Shown: piece after piece, positions 31,856 through 43,865 of the stretch
How the letters are laid out: each line of letters begins with the position of its first letter
Numbering within the stretch: position 1 is the stretch's first letter
Assembly: GCA_012845835.1 (NCBI GenBank)
Contig: JABAKD010000018.1
Span: forward strand, 5,821,862-5,885,861
Direction of reading: 5' to 3'
Length of the DNA stretch: 64,000 bases
DNA from: Undaria pinnatifida
Taxonomy: Eukaryota; Sar; Phaeophyceae; Laminariales; Alariaceae
The notes under the pieces: generated by a model
Told to the model about the DNA's origin: nothing
The model's input: the letters and a program-made list of their open reading frames with translations, nothing else
Database searches by the model: none
Made by a program: the position numbers and the translations under genes

Positions 31856-32081
31856 GGCGCGTGCTACGATAGAGGTGTTACTTTTCGCCAGAAATGTTTT
31901 CTGAAGGACAGAGCTCCTTAACTTCAGGTCGTCGGAAATAGGTACCTAGGCCATGGGATCTTTCATCCGGTGGCAGTTATATTTTTCTCCAACTCATGTT
32001 TTGGGAGAGGGTCTTTAAAGCTCCTAAATTGAGGGGTAGTATTAAAAAAAAAAGTGGTGCACCTCTATCGTCGCACGCGTC
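31856..32081. mobile_element. MITE-A copy (TSD AACA)
   Basis: GGCGCGTGCTACGATAGAGG...CTCTATCGTCGCACGCGTC flanked by AACA at 31852-31855 and 32082-32085. Confidence 0.88.
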
Positions 32082-32096
32082 AACATGTTTTCCCGA

Positions 32097-32376
32097 AGAA
32101 GCGTGCTGATCTGATAAGAGATGCGCCACTTTTTTTCTAATACTACCCCTCAATTTGGGAGCGTAAGACCTCTCCCAAGAACTGACTCTTGGAGAAGAAT
32201 AAAACTGACCACGTACGGGATGAAAAAAACTCATGGATAAGAGCCTAGATACAGAAGAACAAGATTGGTGATGTTAAATAAATGGGGCGTATTTTCCGAC
32301 GATTTTGGGTTAAAGAGCGCCGTCATTCAGAAACCATCTCAGCCAAAAAAGTTCTACCCACTGTCGTAGCATCTGC
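32097..32376. mobile_element. MITE-A copy (probable TSD CCGA)
   Basis: Begins 16 bp after the previous copy: AGAAGCGTGCTGATCTGAT...GTCGTAGCATCTGC, flanked by CCGA at 32093-32096 and 32377-32380. A further right-end fragment (CTATCATAGCACGCGTC) follows at 32393-32409. Confidence 0.7.
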
Positions 32377-32765
32377 CCGAGAAGCGCTAACTCTATCATA
32401 GCACGCGTCCTATCGTGGCCACGGTCGGGAACAGAGTCGTTCTACGGTAGCCCCCCCAACTAATCTTTAACGAGATCGCCGGTTTCGAAACCAGCTCCCG
32501 GCCGTATCTCCTGAAACACGGTGTCCCTCGACACCCCGACGTCATCGACCGATAGATCTTTGCACACAGGGAAATATGTGGACACTTTTCTTGAAATCAA
32601 TAGTATCCTTTCTTGTGTCGACCAGCCCTGAAACATTCGTTGAAGAAAATCGCTTGTTTTGGGGGAGTGCTATCGTAGTAAGAATCAGTCAACAGGATGC
32701 AAAATGTGTGTGCGTGTGCTGGCCTGAGGCATTCCGACACATGAAACGTTCGTAGTTACAGTTTC

Positions 32766-33141
32766 CACGCGTGCAACGACAAAGGTGGCACCTTTTTTTG
32801 GGCGAAAATAGTTTTTCATGACGGCGGGAGCTCCTGAATTCCAACGCCTAAAACTATCGTTGTCTTACATTAATTCCAAGTGTTTTTGTCCCATGTCGGG
32901 AGTGCGGTGCTATAAGGTTTAAACCCACAAAATCGTGAGAATATGATTCTTCGTTTTGCAGTGTGATTATTTTTTATTTGACCTACGTAGCTAGGCCATG
33001 AGCTTGGCCATGGAGTTGCACTTGTTCAGTTTGCTCAAAATACTCCTTCTTTTTGGCTGCTCAAGGTATATATATAGAGCTCCTCAAGCGAGTTAAGCTT
33101 CAGAAAAAAAAATGATGTAGAACCTCTACCGTAGCATGTGT
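32766..33141. mobile_element. Diverged MITE-A relative
   Basis: CACGCGTGCAACGACAAAGGTGGCACC at the left and ACCTCTACCGTAGCATGTGTG at the right; inner words are diverged and the element is longer than usual. Other right-end fragments lie at 24941-25003, 35885-35908, 37640-37672 and 42650-42725; a left-end fragment lies at 25520-25640. Confidence 0.55.
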
Positions 33142-33814
33142 GTTTTAAACGTTCAACGGGAAACCCTTTTCAGGGACAATCTTACTTGATCTTACTTGAA
33201 GTTAGTACAGGGAGGGATTTGGGGGGCTCTACAGGGGCCAACGGGGTTTTGTGACCCGTTCTCTTTACTACGTACTTGTACGCCATTGGAATACGGTACA
33301 GGACGAGACACAACACAGCCCACGTACGAATTTCAGAGCCGGAATTTTCGACCACGGGGAGGAGAGCGCGAAAAAAAAAGCTGAGCGCCGCGTCTGCATG
33401 GGAGTATACCTCGTAACACGGGCGCTTGCTACGACAGAGGTACTCAAGAGTCATCCCTCTATAGTGCGGTGGGGGTGCACTTTTTCGGGTCAAATGTATT
33501 TTTCCGACCTCCTCAGGTGTGAAACTATCGGCCAGTCGTATGATTTGTTTTTACGAGTATACTCTGGTATTTGGTTTAGGACTGGGGCATAGAAATGTTG
33601 GTCGGATTTCGCGAACGAATGTCTTGAAAGTCATGTTTCGGGTGATGTTGATATTGAGCTAGCTCATCATGTTCGGAGCTCAGAAAATTATTTAGAATAT
33701 GCCGCACCGCTAGCGTGGGATGGCAATTCCTGGGGCGTAAAACATAACTCGTACCCATAGAGCTCTCCCCCGCGCCCGCTCGAAACCCCCGTTAACGTTT
33801 GTCAATGGAGTGGA

Positions 33815-34083
33815 GACGCGTGCTACGATAGAGGCGAGCCACATTTTCTTTCAAGGGGTTCCTCAACTTGAGAGCTTAAGACCTCTCCCAAGAAACTGAT
33901 TCTGGGACAAAGAAAAAATAAACTGCTAATACTGGGATGAAAAAACCCATGGCCTCGATGTACACAACGACAACCAACACGCGAAAAAATGGTTTAGTTC
34001 CGACGATTTTGGGTTAAGGAGCCGTGTCATTCAGAAAAACATTTCAGACGACAAAAAGTGCTGCCTCCATCGCAGCACGCGTC
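33815..34083. mobile_element. MITE-A copy (TSD TGGA)
   Basis: GACGCGTGCTACGATAGAGG...CCTCCATCGCAGCACGCGTC flanked by TGGA at 33811-33814 and 34084-34087. Confidence 0.9.
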
Positions 34084-35064
34084 TGGAGAAGGCAAACAGC
34101 AGTTGCGTGAAGTTCTCCGTCAGCACGGTCGGACACGGACGGACGGACGGACGGACCCCTGGGAAGGGCTAGGTGTCGTCGCCTCGTCCTGATTGCAGGA
34201 CGAGCCGGCAACAACAACTCCTGCAGGTTGTTGGTGGTTGTCCATTTCAATCTTGCGCGTCGGCCAAGACCAAGCCCGATCCCAGACTGAACCCTAACTA
34301 ACCTTAATTTCAACCGTAATCCTTTCGGGGGCTCGAGGTCGGCAGGGACAACCGTACACTGCCGTAACGGTCGCTTCGAACAAACGCAACCAAAAAAAAA
34401 AAAGCACGAATAATCCTGACAAAACGTCACGATTCCTGACATTTTGGAGGCCTGATTTTTTGTTTTGTTTTTTTAAAACACGTTTTGTTGGTCGGGAAGG
34501 AATCCTGACATCAAGTGTTATGGAAAATGTCAAAACAATTCAAAGTCCGGATTCCTGACAAACGTCACGATTCGCGATAATATCACGTTTTTTTTTGTCG
34601 CGATTCCGGGCATTTTTTTGGTCGTTGTGAACGGCCCTAATGCCCGCACTGTTGGTGGCAGTACCCAGCATATTGTTGGTACGGCCGACGATATGGTGGA
34701 CGCGGTGGTACTGTGAGTACCGCGGACACAAGAATATACTGGTGCTGCCCCCAGTAGCGACTACTGCCCCAGTAGTCAATACTGGCAGTAGTATATATAT
34801 CCAGTACCCAGTATAGGTCAATTTCGTGAGCTCGAATCCCCCCGAGTGTATACTCGGATAAATTCGTGGGAACTTTTTCTCATGCACAAATTGACTTGCG
34901 GAAAGCGCGAGAGCGTGAGTTAGCAACCCTCGATGAAAAATCGACGAGCAGTGGGATTGCTGAACCCTGTGCGCGATAAAAATTGAAGGCAAGAACCGGG
35001 GGGGAGAAGGGACGACGCCTGTGACCACGGCTTGTCCAGAAGCTGGAATCTAGAAGTGTGTTGA

Positions 35065-35401
<337 letters not shown>

Positions 35402-35510
35402 CTTTGTTACTGCATTTGTTTTCGATGTCGTTGCTGTACTAGTACAGCACAGGACACGTTGCCCAAACGTGGAGGGGTGACCACCCCTCATTTTTCCCGC
35501 GATGTCGCGT

Positions 35511-35606
35511 TCAAAGCTTGTCGCGGCGCCCGCCAAGACCCTCGCCCCATGCACAAACCGGGCTGCTTCTCAACACCCTCTCGAACAACTCGTACGTCAG
35601 TTGCTC
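35511..35606 (-). CDS. 319-residue gene, terminal exon 6
   Basis: Acceptor TCGCGCTGCAG, then EQLTYELFERVLRSSP through GRRDKL and TGA. Phase 0 joins to exon 5. Confidence 0.65.
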   Translation of the reverse strand, partial: EQLTYELFERVLRSSPVCAWGEGLGGRRDKL

Positions 35607-37299
35607 CTGCAGCGCGAGAAACGGCAAGGAGGGAAGGGAAATAGGATCATCCAACCATCAATGCGTACGGCAGTAGTTGCTCCCGCGGCGTAAGGAACGG
35701 TCAAGAGGAAAAAAAAACGACGTCAAGACCTGTCAACTTACAGACTCGCAAAGATTACCGATTTTTAAACCTTGGCCATGATTGAGTCTGTTCATCGAGT
35801 TCATTGTTCAGTGCACACAAAAAACGGTTTGTGGGTGGAGGTATAGAGCTCTTTCAACTGAAGAAAAAAGCCTCAGAAAAAAAGGCGAACCTCTACCGTA
35901 GCATATGTCGTTTTGTTCTAAAAAAATAACCAGGGCTTTCACGGGTCGGGTCGAGTTAGGGTAACCCGTTCCGACCCGCGTTTTTTTAAAACTTCCTGAC
36001 CTGACTCGACCCGACCCGACCCGACCCGACCCGACCCGACCCGACCCGACCCGACCCGACCCGACCCGACCCGACCCGACCCGACCCGACCCGACCCGAC
36101 CCGACCCGACCCGACCCGACCCGACCCGACCTGACCCGACCCGGCCCGGCCCGGCCCGGCCCGGCCCGACCCGACCCATCCCATGATATTTCAAAGACTT
36201 CTTGAACCGACACCACGCGACCCGCCAGATCTGGATAACTTCCTCACATGATCCGCGGGTCGGGTCATGACCCGTGAAAAGCACTCGAAAAAAAAAATTG
36301 GCATTACCCACCAAGAGGCCACAGGGACTGTTCATCGAGTTCAGCGCACATTTTTCCCGTCATAATAACCAGCTTTTGGGCGTGAGAGAGGTACAAGCAT
36401 GGAGCCCCTAAACCAAGATATATATTTTTTCACGGCTTTCGAGGGTAGGATATCTTCTCGCGGGTCAGATCGGGTCAGGGTGATCCCTCCCCGACCCGTG
36501 ATATGTGAAAGCCTTCTGACCGGCCCCGCACGAGATCCGTGAGATTTCCAACTCCTCCTGACTCGACCCGACTCGACCCGCGGGTTCTCGTTTTACCTCC
36601 TGACCCGACCCGCCGGCCGGGTCTTGACCCGTGAAAAGCCTTGAATTTCTGGTCCTATCCAGCTTTTGGGTGAGTGATGCTTCCAAAATTGAGGACCCTC
36701 ACACAAAAAATAGAGGCACCCGCCACTATATTAAGTAAAAACTGCGTCCCGGCCTCGTTTCAACGCACCTCTTTGGTGGGATCGTACGCAGGCGCAAGCT
36801 TTCGCTCTATCCAGCCCTTGGATCTCTTTTCTTCGTCCTCGTGAAGCGCGGTAAGCCCTTTCAGGAACGCGTCGCGCCCCGAGGCAAGCCGGTACTGCTG
36901 TATCGGCCACACTCGCCCCTCGTCCTTGACGGTGTACCTGTACAAACACGCGTTTGGCGGAGGGCAGCGAAACCGACGTCGTTATCGCCAGAGGCGTGTA
37001 CCTGCACCCGTGTCGGGGGACAGCGAACCGTTGTCACCTTTGCGAAAGCGCGTACATATCTGTAGACGTGTCACGACGAGTGCTGCGACAGGGGGAAAAA
37101 CAGCCCCCCTTTTTTGTGTGAAAATACTCTCTGAACAAAAATCGAAGGGGGCTTCTTCTTAACCTAGAATCGTGAGGAAGCCATTCCTGTCGTCGAAATA
37201 TGATATATATATAGTATACCTAGGCCATGGGACAGTTCATCGACTTGCGCCGTCATTTTTCCCTTCAAAAGCGAATTCGTGCGTGGGTGGGGGGTGCTC

Positions 37300-37331
<32 letters not shown>

Positions 37332-40300
37332 CTCGCGTGAATTCGCACAATCAAGTCCGTGGTCACAGGACAGACTCCAGTCACTCCGGAGTAACAAAAT
37401 ACCCCAGGGGAAAAAAAACAAAACAAGATCACGTGCGAACATTGGCCACACATCGCAGCGGTACACTCATACTACATCATAGCTGAAGCAAGTCATACAT
37501 CCGCTGAAAAACGCGAAAAATAAATCGTAAGTCAGCGTGCGTACGTACGTGCCAGGTTCCACACTGGTACATACGTCTCACGACTCGCAGCTGAAACCGA
37601 CTGGTGTGGAGCTCCTCACGTGACCACTCTCAGAAAAATATCGGTGCAGCTCTCTACAGCCGTAGCATGCGTCTCGGGGCAATTATGTCAGGAGACGGTC
37701 AGTCAAGGGAAAACGCTCAGCGGTCAAGGGTGTCAAATCGATCGTTCAACACTAAATCTAGTAGTTTGGCGTTAGCCAAGGTTTGTTATTGTAAAATAGC
37801 CGTCGAGTCGGTCAAGGGCAAAAATACCGACCCGAACCGACCCAACCCGTGAGATTTCGAACACCTCCAGACCCGACCCGACTCGACACGCGAGTTTTCG
37901 AAAACCTCCAGATCCGGCCCGCGGGCCGGTTCATGACCCGTGCAAAAGCCCTGTTTTTGCTAAGCGGCGAGGGTCACACTCAACCCCGTGCGATATTACT
38001 AACAGCGCGTTTGCCATGTACCAACTTTGGTCGGGTAGGGATTGGGTAGGAATACATATGCAAAAAACCGTATTGAAACCGTCGAACGTCATATTCCAAG
38101 GCAAAATCCAACCCACGAAAAATCAGCGACAAAATTACGCCAGAAATAATTTTTTTCTCCCATACTACTTTTTTTTTTAATAACCTAATTTTCTCGTGGG
38201 GATGGTTGGCCTTGGGACAACACAAAACATCCGTCGGTTTCAATACTATTTCAACGTTTTTTCCAACCCAACAAAGATTTTCAAGAATCGTAAACATCCT
38301 ATAGTAGCCTGTGCTCAAGGTTGCCCAAGCTCGGTATCGCAAATCAGGCTTCAATTCAAGCCTTCCGCGCAAAATAGGCGTTTTTTTGCTGGCGGGCCAA
38401 TACTGTACCGCGACTCGCCTTCCAGCCGGGAGTTGATGCGAGGCCATCAGCATACCAACGATTTCAATGGCGCGCGACGCTGGGATGAGCCCCTCTTCGT
38501 CCCCGCCATCTCCCGATCCGGCTGACCGTCCTCGCGCTAGGTCCCAGAGCTGAGGAAATTCCGATTCCGTCACCGCCGTACACAGGGCGGACTAATTTAG
38601 CTCGCTACGATTGGTCGAAGCGGTCTTACAGCAGTGGGTCAGGCCTGGCGGGGGTACAATAACTATTTCCTACGCAAGTCATCGATGGCAACAAACCATC
38701 CGTGGTGGTGGGGGGGGTAAAACAAATCTTTCCCGCGAAAATCGTGACTGGCAAGAAACTATCCGCTCCTTCCCACCAAACTTGCTACGGTCTCGGCTAC
38801 CGCATACCTCGAGAGACTCCTACCTGCTGTATGCGTTCCGCCGGCGTGGTGTTCACAGCGACAGAAAACGCCACCATCAGAAACCCCAAGTCTAGTTCCA
38901 CCGCATCCACACTGGTCCACCCGTCTCCACCTCCTCTCCCCCCGCCCCCCTCGTAACCATCGCCTTCTCCGGAAACCCCGTGGAATGATGACTTCTCCCC
39001 TCCCGCGGCAGCCCCCAGAACCCCCGGGTGCGCCGCTGCCGTTAGCACCATTCTGTCGAGGAGGAAGCCCATTACCAGAGGCTCCGGCAAGAGTCCGCTA
39101 GATGTCACGTGGCGAGAAAACTCCGGGTAGGTCGCCCTGCCCACCATAGACGTGGCCGGGTTAAGCAAGGAGGGCGGGCGGCAGGGCAGTTTGCGGTCAT
39201 GGTCTGCAGCATTTTTTTCCTCGAGTGCAGGGGTAGCAGCCACATTTTCTGAGGCCCCTCACACGCGGAGCCTCTCTGCACCCCGCCCAAGTCCTGACAT
39301 TTAAACAAACAAAAAGCGGCGCTCCGAGCTCTTTTTCGCCTTCTCTACGTGCCACCTGGCCATGAAGCACTGACATATAGAAAAAGCTAGAGTGCATCCC
39401 GATAAACGCACCCCACACAATAGCCATACAGTAGGCATACAGTAGGGATACAGTAGGGTGTCCCCGAGTAAGGCAGTGGTGTGCCAGGGCAATATGACCG
39501 CCTTATAGGGGGTAGCCGCCTTATTCATTCCAGTTCATGAGCGCAATTCCCCAGTACGCCAAGCGATTTTGACCGCCTTACATAGGGATACCGCCTTGTT
39601 GGGCTGGAAGCCCGGTTCTGGGGACAAACTACTTGGAATTGGCATGGGAAGGGTACTTTGGGGGGATTCTAAAGGAGCCCCGTCAGCCACTTAAGAACTG
39701 GAAACCCGTTTCTGGGGACAAACTACTTGGGAATTAGTATAGGGAGTTTTTTTTGGGGGGGGGGCTTTAAAGGAGCCACGTCAGGCAGAAAAAAAGGCCA
39801 GAAAGTATTACGATACTGCCCCTATCGTACCAGGCGTTTGCTTCTCACCTTCCCGACGGAAACGCCTGCCGGGCGCTGTCAAGAACCTTCAGGAAAGTGT
39901 CTGGAGGGTAGTCGTTCGCGCACCGCAGCTCTTCGACCTCCTCTGGCGCGATGGGGCACGCCTCTTCCACCTTCGAATCGAAGAGACCAGACGATGCGCG
40001 TTACTGAAAACGAGCAAACTGCGAGAACCGCACTCATGAACAGCGCCATACATACGGGCGCAACTACTTGAAATCCTAGAACTGCAGCACTAGTTCGCGA
40101 GCCACACGATCACAGTTCGCGCTTACGCGCTCATGGCCTCCGGGTGGGATCAAGTCCCAACCCAGCCAGAAGCCTAAGCCCTAACCTAGCCCCAAAATTA
40201 TAGGGGATGGGCTCAGGGTGTGCGGTGGGACTAGCGTTAGCCAATCAAAAAAGGAGGTGGTCTATTGGGGTCGGTCCGACAACGCCTTTCACCTTTCACC

Positions 40301-42835
40301 CTGAAACACTACATCTCTGATATTGGCTTGTGGCTTGCAATTTAGTGCTGCAGTTCTAGGACTGCACAAGGCAGTCTCGTCCTGTACTTCCGCCAAAAAC
40401 TTGCGGTAGGGAACATATCGCTAGTATCCCCTCGTCAAAACGCGGACCCAAAAAAAGGCGTTCCCAGTCTATATCCGGTGCGAGCGTTTTCGCTCTCGAG
40501 ACCAAGGGATACGTGTTACCGCAAAATGAGCCGTATTGTGAGAACCGCAAGCAAGAACCGGATACTGTATACCGCAAAAAAGAGTGACATGGGTTGTATC
40601 GGGTGTATCGCTACAGTATCTTCCCCCCTACGATAAAAAATAGGTTGTCCAGCATATACACGACGGTGGCGATTCTGGTTAGAGGTTGTTGCATAACCTT
40701 CAAGATCCATTGTTTTTCGAGAACCTCGTCTGGGAAAATGCGAACCGTTCGCGAACCTGAGCCACGGTCAAGACGTGCGTACCCGGTATTTTCGTCCTTG
40801 TTTATATCTCGCACAGTACATGCCCGCGAATAATAAGTTAGCCTCCACACCACGGACAGATCACGATTTAGATAATCTAGGTCATCTGGTATATCTGTGG
40901 TCGGTTACGATATTACGTTGTGCAGGATCTGTGTGGTACAGATCCAACCCAGGAAGTAGATAAGGTGTGCTAGATTATGCGCATCATCCGGCGACGCGTG
41001 CTACGATGGCGGCAGCACGTTTTGGCCTAAAACGTTTTCAGAAAGGACGGCGCTACTTAACCCAAAATCGTCGGAGTTTTTTGTTGTCTTGTTGGCGACA
41101 GTTTCGTTGAATACCTAGGCCATGGGATTTTTCACCGGGTGGCACATTCATTTTTTCTCCAGATCAGTTTTTGGGAGGGGAAGAGAGCGCTCCTCAAGGG
41201 AGAATAACCAGAACAAAAAATGGTGCACCTCCATCGCAGCGCACGTCCGGCTCCCACCCGGGGACATGATCTACAGCAGGTTATGGCATGTCTTACAGGA
41301 TGTGTGTAGTGCAGATTCAACCCAGGAAATACATATATGTAGGTTCCGCGCACAGACTGACTAACATCACCCTGTTGACCCTGGTACAAGCTACACTGTA
41401 GTTTCAAGGGGAGTCGCCGACCCATATCCTCAATGAGGACACACACCCAGTAATACGCGCGATCGGAGTATCACACACAGCTTGCAAAGATAAGTTTCGA
41501 CAAAATCTTCGATATCACAGCTGGAGTGTAATTTTATTCTCAGAAGATAGGCTATCTGGCTCCCACCCGGCAACATGCATGATCTATAGGCCATCTAGAT
41601 CACTGTAGACCAGGGAACTGCCCTCCCTAAAGGTCACAGATCATCGATAGATCATTCATGGGGATCTGATCTGCCCCAGGTGTTGATCTCAGGAGGCCTC
41701 AGAAAAAGAAAAGAAGTTCCACCTCTACCGTCGCATGACGGAAAAAAAATAAAATCCGCACCAATTCTGGAAAGGTGTCTGGCGTAGTTATCGTTTTCAC
41801 GGCGCCGTAGCTATCTTAACATTGACAGAACATGCTCGACCGAACTAGGGTTTGATGAGGAGTTCAAACAAGCGCCGTTGAAAAACAGAACCCACGGCCA
41901 CACTTGCACGTCATCGGGAACCGTGCATACAGTTCTCGCACCCCAAAGACATCGCTTTGATGCTCACCTACATCCGTGACCAGGTCAAGGAAAACAAGAT
42001 CGCCACCCACTACGTTTCAACGGAAGACAATTTGACACTAACCTTCACCCCTCCTACGGAAGAGGCGCCCCATTTTGTTTTGCTAAGGCGACTCACTTGA
42101 GGAACTACCGGTTAACCCCTTTAGAGCCCGGAACCCCACCCTTCACTAAATCCAAGTAATTTTGTCCCCAAAAATCGGGTTTCCAGTTGTAAAGGGGACT
42201 TATTCTACGATAGCCCCGCCCCAAAACCAGCGATTCTCTTTAGCGAACATATCATGGCCGCTCGACACGAGGAAGGATGCCATAAAAAAAAATAGCTTAC
42301 AGATATTTTGCTGTTGGCAAAGGACTATCGAACGATGACGTCGGGGCGGCAAAAGCGGCGTCGTACTTCAGGAGGTACGGCCGAGAGCTGGTTTCGAAAC
42401 CGGCGATTTCGAAAAAAGACATTTTGGGGGGGGCTACCGTAGAACAACTCACCTCTCAACGAAAAAAACGTTTTCGAGTGAACGGAAAGTGCAACCCGAT
42501 AAAAAAAAGCACACGACGCGTATGAAAATACGTGGAAGTGTGGTGAGCTTAAGCTTCATTTTTCCCCATCCGCCGGAGGATGAAAAAAAAAAAAAAGTCT
42601 GGCCTAGGTTTACCAGGTAATCTGTTTTGTAAAAGAAGAAAAATATTTCGACAATTTTGGGTTAAGGAGCCCGTCATTCAGAAAAAAAAATAGCCAAAAA
42701 ACGGTATACCTCTATCGTCGCACTCGCCCGTGTTCAGAGTACCCTCACCTTGTCCTTGAGAGCATCCATAGCCTTGCTACCCAGGTGATTTCGCAGGAAC
42801 CATAGCCCAAGCGCTCCAAGAAATCCCAATACCAT
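35511..42835 (-). CDS. Uncharacterised 319-residue protein, 6 exons, complete
   Basis: Join 42835-42749, 39970-39849, 39136-38824, 38591-38419, 36937-36769, 35606-35511: phases 0, 2, 0, 2, 0 all fit, with no internal stop, ATG at 42835 and TGA at 35513-35511. Seen: residues 2-15 (VLGFLGALGLWFLR) form a short N-terminal hydrophobic segment, possibly a membrane anchor; an acidic helix-prone stretch follows (VEEACPIAPEEVEELR, 30-45); then DTFLKVLDSARQAFPSGRAT, LPEPLVMGFLLDRMV (86-101), a Gly-rich loop (about 120-142), VELDLGFLMVAFSVAV (149-164), LIPASRAIEIVGMLMA (209-224), RYTVKDEGRVWPIQQYRLAS and a basic C-terminus. I do not recognise the family. The alternation of helices with polar loops is faintly EF-hand-like, but no canonical calcium loop is present. 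Introns of 0.2-2.8 kb are packed with mobile DNA. Confidence 0.72.
35665..35708 (-). repeat. Degenerate copy of exon 6 acceptor edge
   Basis: TTGCTCC.GC.GCG..AGGAACGG.CAAGAGG parallels 35601-35637, which spans the exon 6 acceptor. It lies about 68 bp upstream of the exon in gene orientation. Confidence 0.65.
35931..36287. mobile_element. hAT-like GACCC-rich element, with (GACCC)n array
   Basis: Starts CAGGGCTTTCACGGGTCGGGTC and ends GGGTCATGACCCGTGAAAAGC, with more than 20 GACCC units inside (36005-36135). Gly/Ser/Arg/Val-run frames are artefacts. Related copies: 36431-36646, 37815-37957 (right end), 55770-56052 and 61437-63196. Confidence 0.78.
36769..36937 (-). CDS. 319-residue gene, exon 5
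   Basis: Acceptor TTTGTACAG; one base completes Arg232, then 56 codons YTVKDEGRVW ... AYDPTKE to donor GAG|GTGCGT. Confidence 0.75.
36986..37027 (-). repeat. Degenerate copy of exon 5 acceptor edge
   Basis: GTGTACCTG.AC...CG.GT..GG.GG.CAGCGAA.CG parallels 36933-36974 across the exon 5 acceptor, offset about 53 bp upstream in gene orientation. Confidence 0.68.
37295..37595 (-). mobile_element. SINE-2 copy with (GCTGTT)n tail
   Basis: The tail is (GCTGTT)n at 37297-37331, then the GCGTGAATTCGCACAATCAAGTCCGTGGTCACAGGAC body in reverse orientation through GTGCCAGG...AC TGGTACATACGTC. Confidence 0.7.
38419..38591 (-). CDS. 319-residue gene, exon 4, GC donor
   Basis: 57 codons plus 2 nt from SALCTAVTESEFPQLWDLAR to ASHQLPAG. 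Acceptor CTAAATTAG; donor GGAAG|GCGAGT, a second GC-AG intron in the window. Phase 2 is completed exactly by the single G at the start of exon 5. Confidence 0.72.
38824..39136 (-). CDS. 319-residue gene, exon 3
   Basis: Acceptor GGTGGGCAG; the first base completes AGG (Arg70), then 104 codons (ATYPEFSRHV ... TTPAERIQQ) to donor CAG|GTAGGA. It contains a Gly-rich tract around 38920-38990. Confidence 0.72.
39849..39970 (-). CDS. 319-residue gene, exon 2
   Basis: VEEACPIAPEEVEELRCAND to ARQAFPSG plus 2 nt; donor GGAAG|GTGAGA. The acceptor used is ATTCGAAG|GTG, because TAA directly follows the nearer CAG in this frame. Confidence 0.7.
40993..41247. mobile_element. MITE-A copy (TSD CGGC), in intron 1 of the 319-residue gene
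   Basis: GACGCGTGCTACGATGG...CCATCGCAGCGCACGTC flanked by CGGC at 40989-40992 and 41248-41251. Confidence 0.88.
41415..41540. repeat. Dispersed repeat R6
   Basis: GCGATCGGAGTATCACACA, CAGCTTGCAAAGATGAGTTTCGAC.AAATCTTCGATCTCACAGCTGGAGTGT. Other copies: 44095-44225, 45065-45180, 54985-55040, 55088-55135, 56495-56610, 57660-57780. The core GAGTTTCGACGAAATCTTCGATCTC is a small imperfect hairpin. Confidence 0.8.
42749..42835 (-). CDS. 319-residue gene, exon 1
   Basis: 29 codons from ATG to DALKDK with donor AAG|GTGAGG. The frame is open for several codons upstream of the ATG (GIFSKHGGK), so an upstream exon cannot be excluded. Confidence 0.62.
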
Positions 42836-43069
42836 TTTCCCGCCGTGCTTCGAAAATATTCCCTCACTTTGGCGGGGCACGGAACAGGAGCAAGGAGGGC
42901 AAGGGGGGGTTGGCAGGGAGGGGTGAATGGGTGGGTGGGTTGGGTTGAATTAAATGTACTACCTGGTAGAACAACGGCAACATGGTTGTTGTCTTACGTT
43001 GCCTTGTGTTGTGTTGTGTTGTGGTGTGGTGTGGTGTGCTGTGATGTTTGTATTGTGATGAGTTGTATT

Positions 43070-43150
43070 GGGGTGGGGAGCGGCAGCACTGGTGGGTGGG
43101 AGGGTGGGTGGGCGGGTGGGTGGGTCGGGGGATGGGGGGTGATACACGGT
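43070..43150. repeat. GGTGG-rich tract
   Basis: (GGGTGGGTGGGC)-type low complexity; neighbouring TGTGTTGTG runs at 43005-43035. Confidence 0.85.
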
Positions 43151-43559
43151 GCTACGGAAAGAGTACCTTACAGTGGGAAGCGCAGGGAAAACATGGCACT
43201 GAGGGGCCGAGGCATAAGTCTCGTGCCCAGTCGCGAGGCCGGTTTAGCTCCTCAGGCTTCCTCCTTCTGATGAGAACTTCCAGGTACATACCCGACACGA
43301 CGCAAAAAAGCAAGCACTTCCGGCCGGACGACATTCATCTATTTTTTTGTCGACAGCCCGGAGAGTGCAAACGCTCAAGAGCTGCGTCTATGGAAGTATC
43401 TCGACATCTTTTCCAGGGCACCATGTTCGGTCTGTGTGTGCCCTTGCGTTGGAGAAAACTGGTTCGGGAGTTCGTACTAGGGAGGCGTGTTGTCTTGAGG
43501 GCTATACAGCGGTATGGCAATATATTATATTAGGTATCATATTACCACACGATATGATG

Positions 43560-43865
43560 CGTGTGCGGTCTTGCGGCCGGTCAATGACGGAAGACTTGAA
43601 ATCCCAGATTTCAAGACATCTTCTGCGTTTGGACACAAACGACGGGCGATAGATCACGACACCTGGTGCTGCGAACGTGCGGCAAAAAGCGGCAAACACC
43701 CTGCACCGGTTCGTATACATTGTGAAGCAGATATGTCGTTTGACGGTCTAGTTTTGTCCCGTCAAGGCTTCATTAGACGTCATATTCTGTTTTTAGTATG
43801 GAGCGGTCCGGTCCTTGAGGGTTGTCCGTCAAAAGTCAAGAGCGCCGTCAACCGACCTAGTTGAT
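43560..43865. repeat. GTCAAGG-word cluster
   Basis: GGTCAATGACGG, GTTTGACGG, CCGTCAAGG, GTCCTTGAGG, CCGTCAAAAGTCAAG and CCGTCAACCG. Related to the repeat at 6285 and 37690. Confidence 0.4.

Noticed and set aside
35808-36335. Gly-Ser-Gly-Arg-Val repeat protein on the minus strand
   Set aside because: Translation of the (GACCC)n array; all frames stay open because the 5-bp unit contains no stop.
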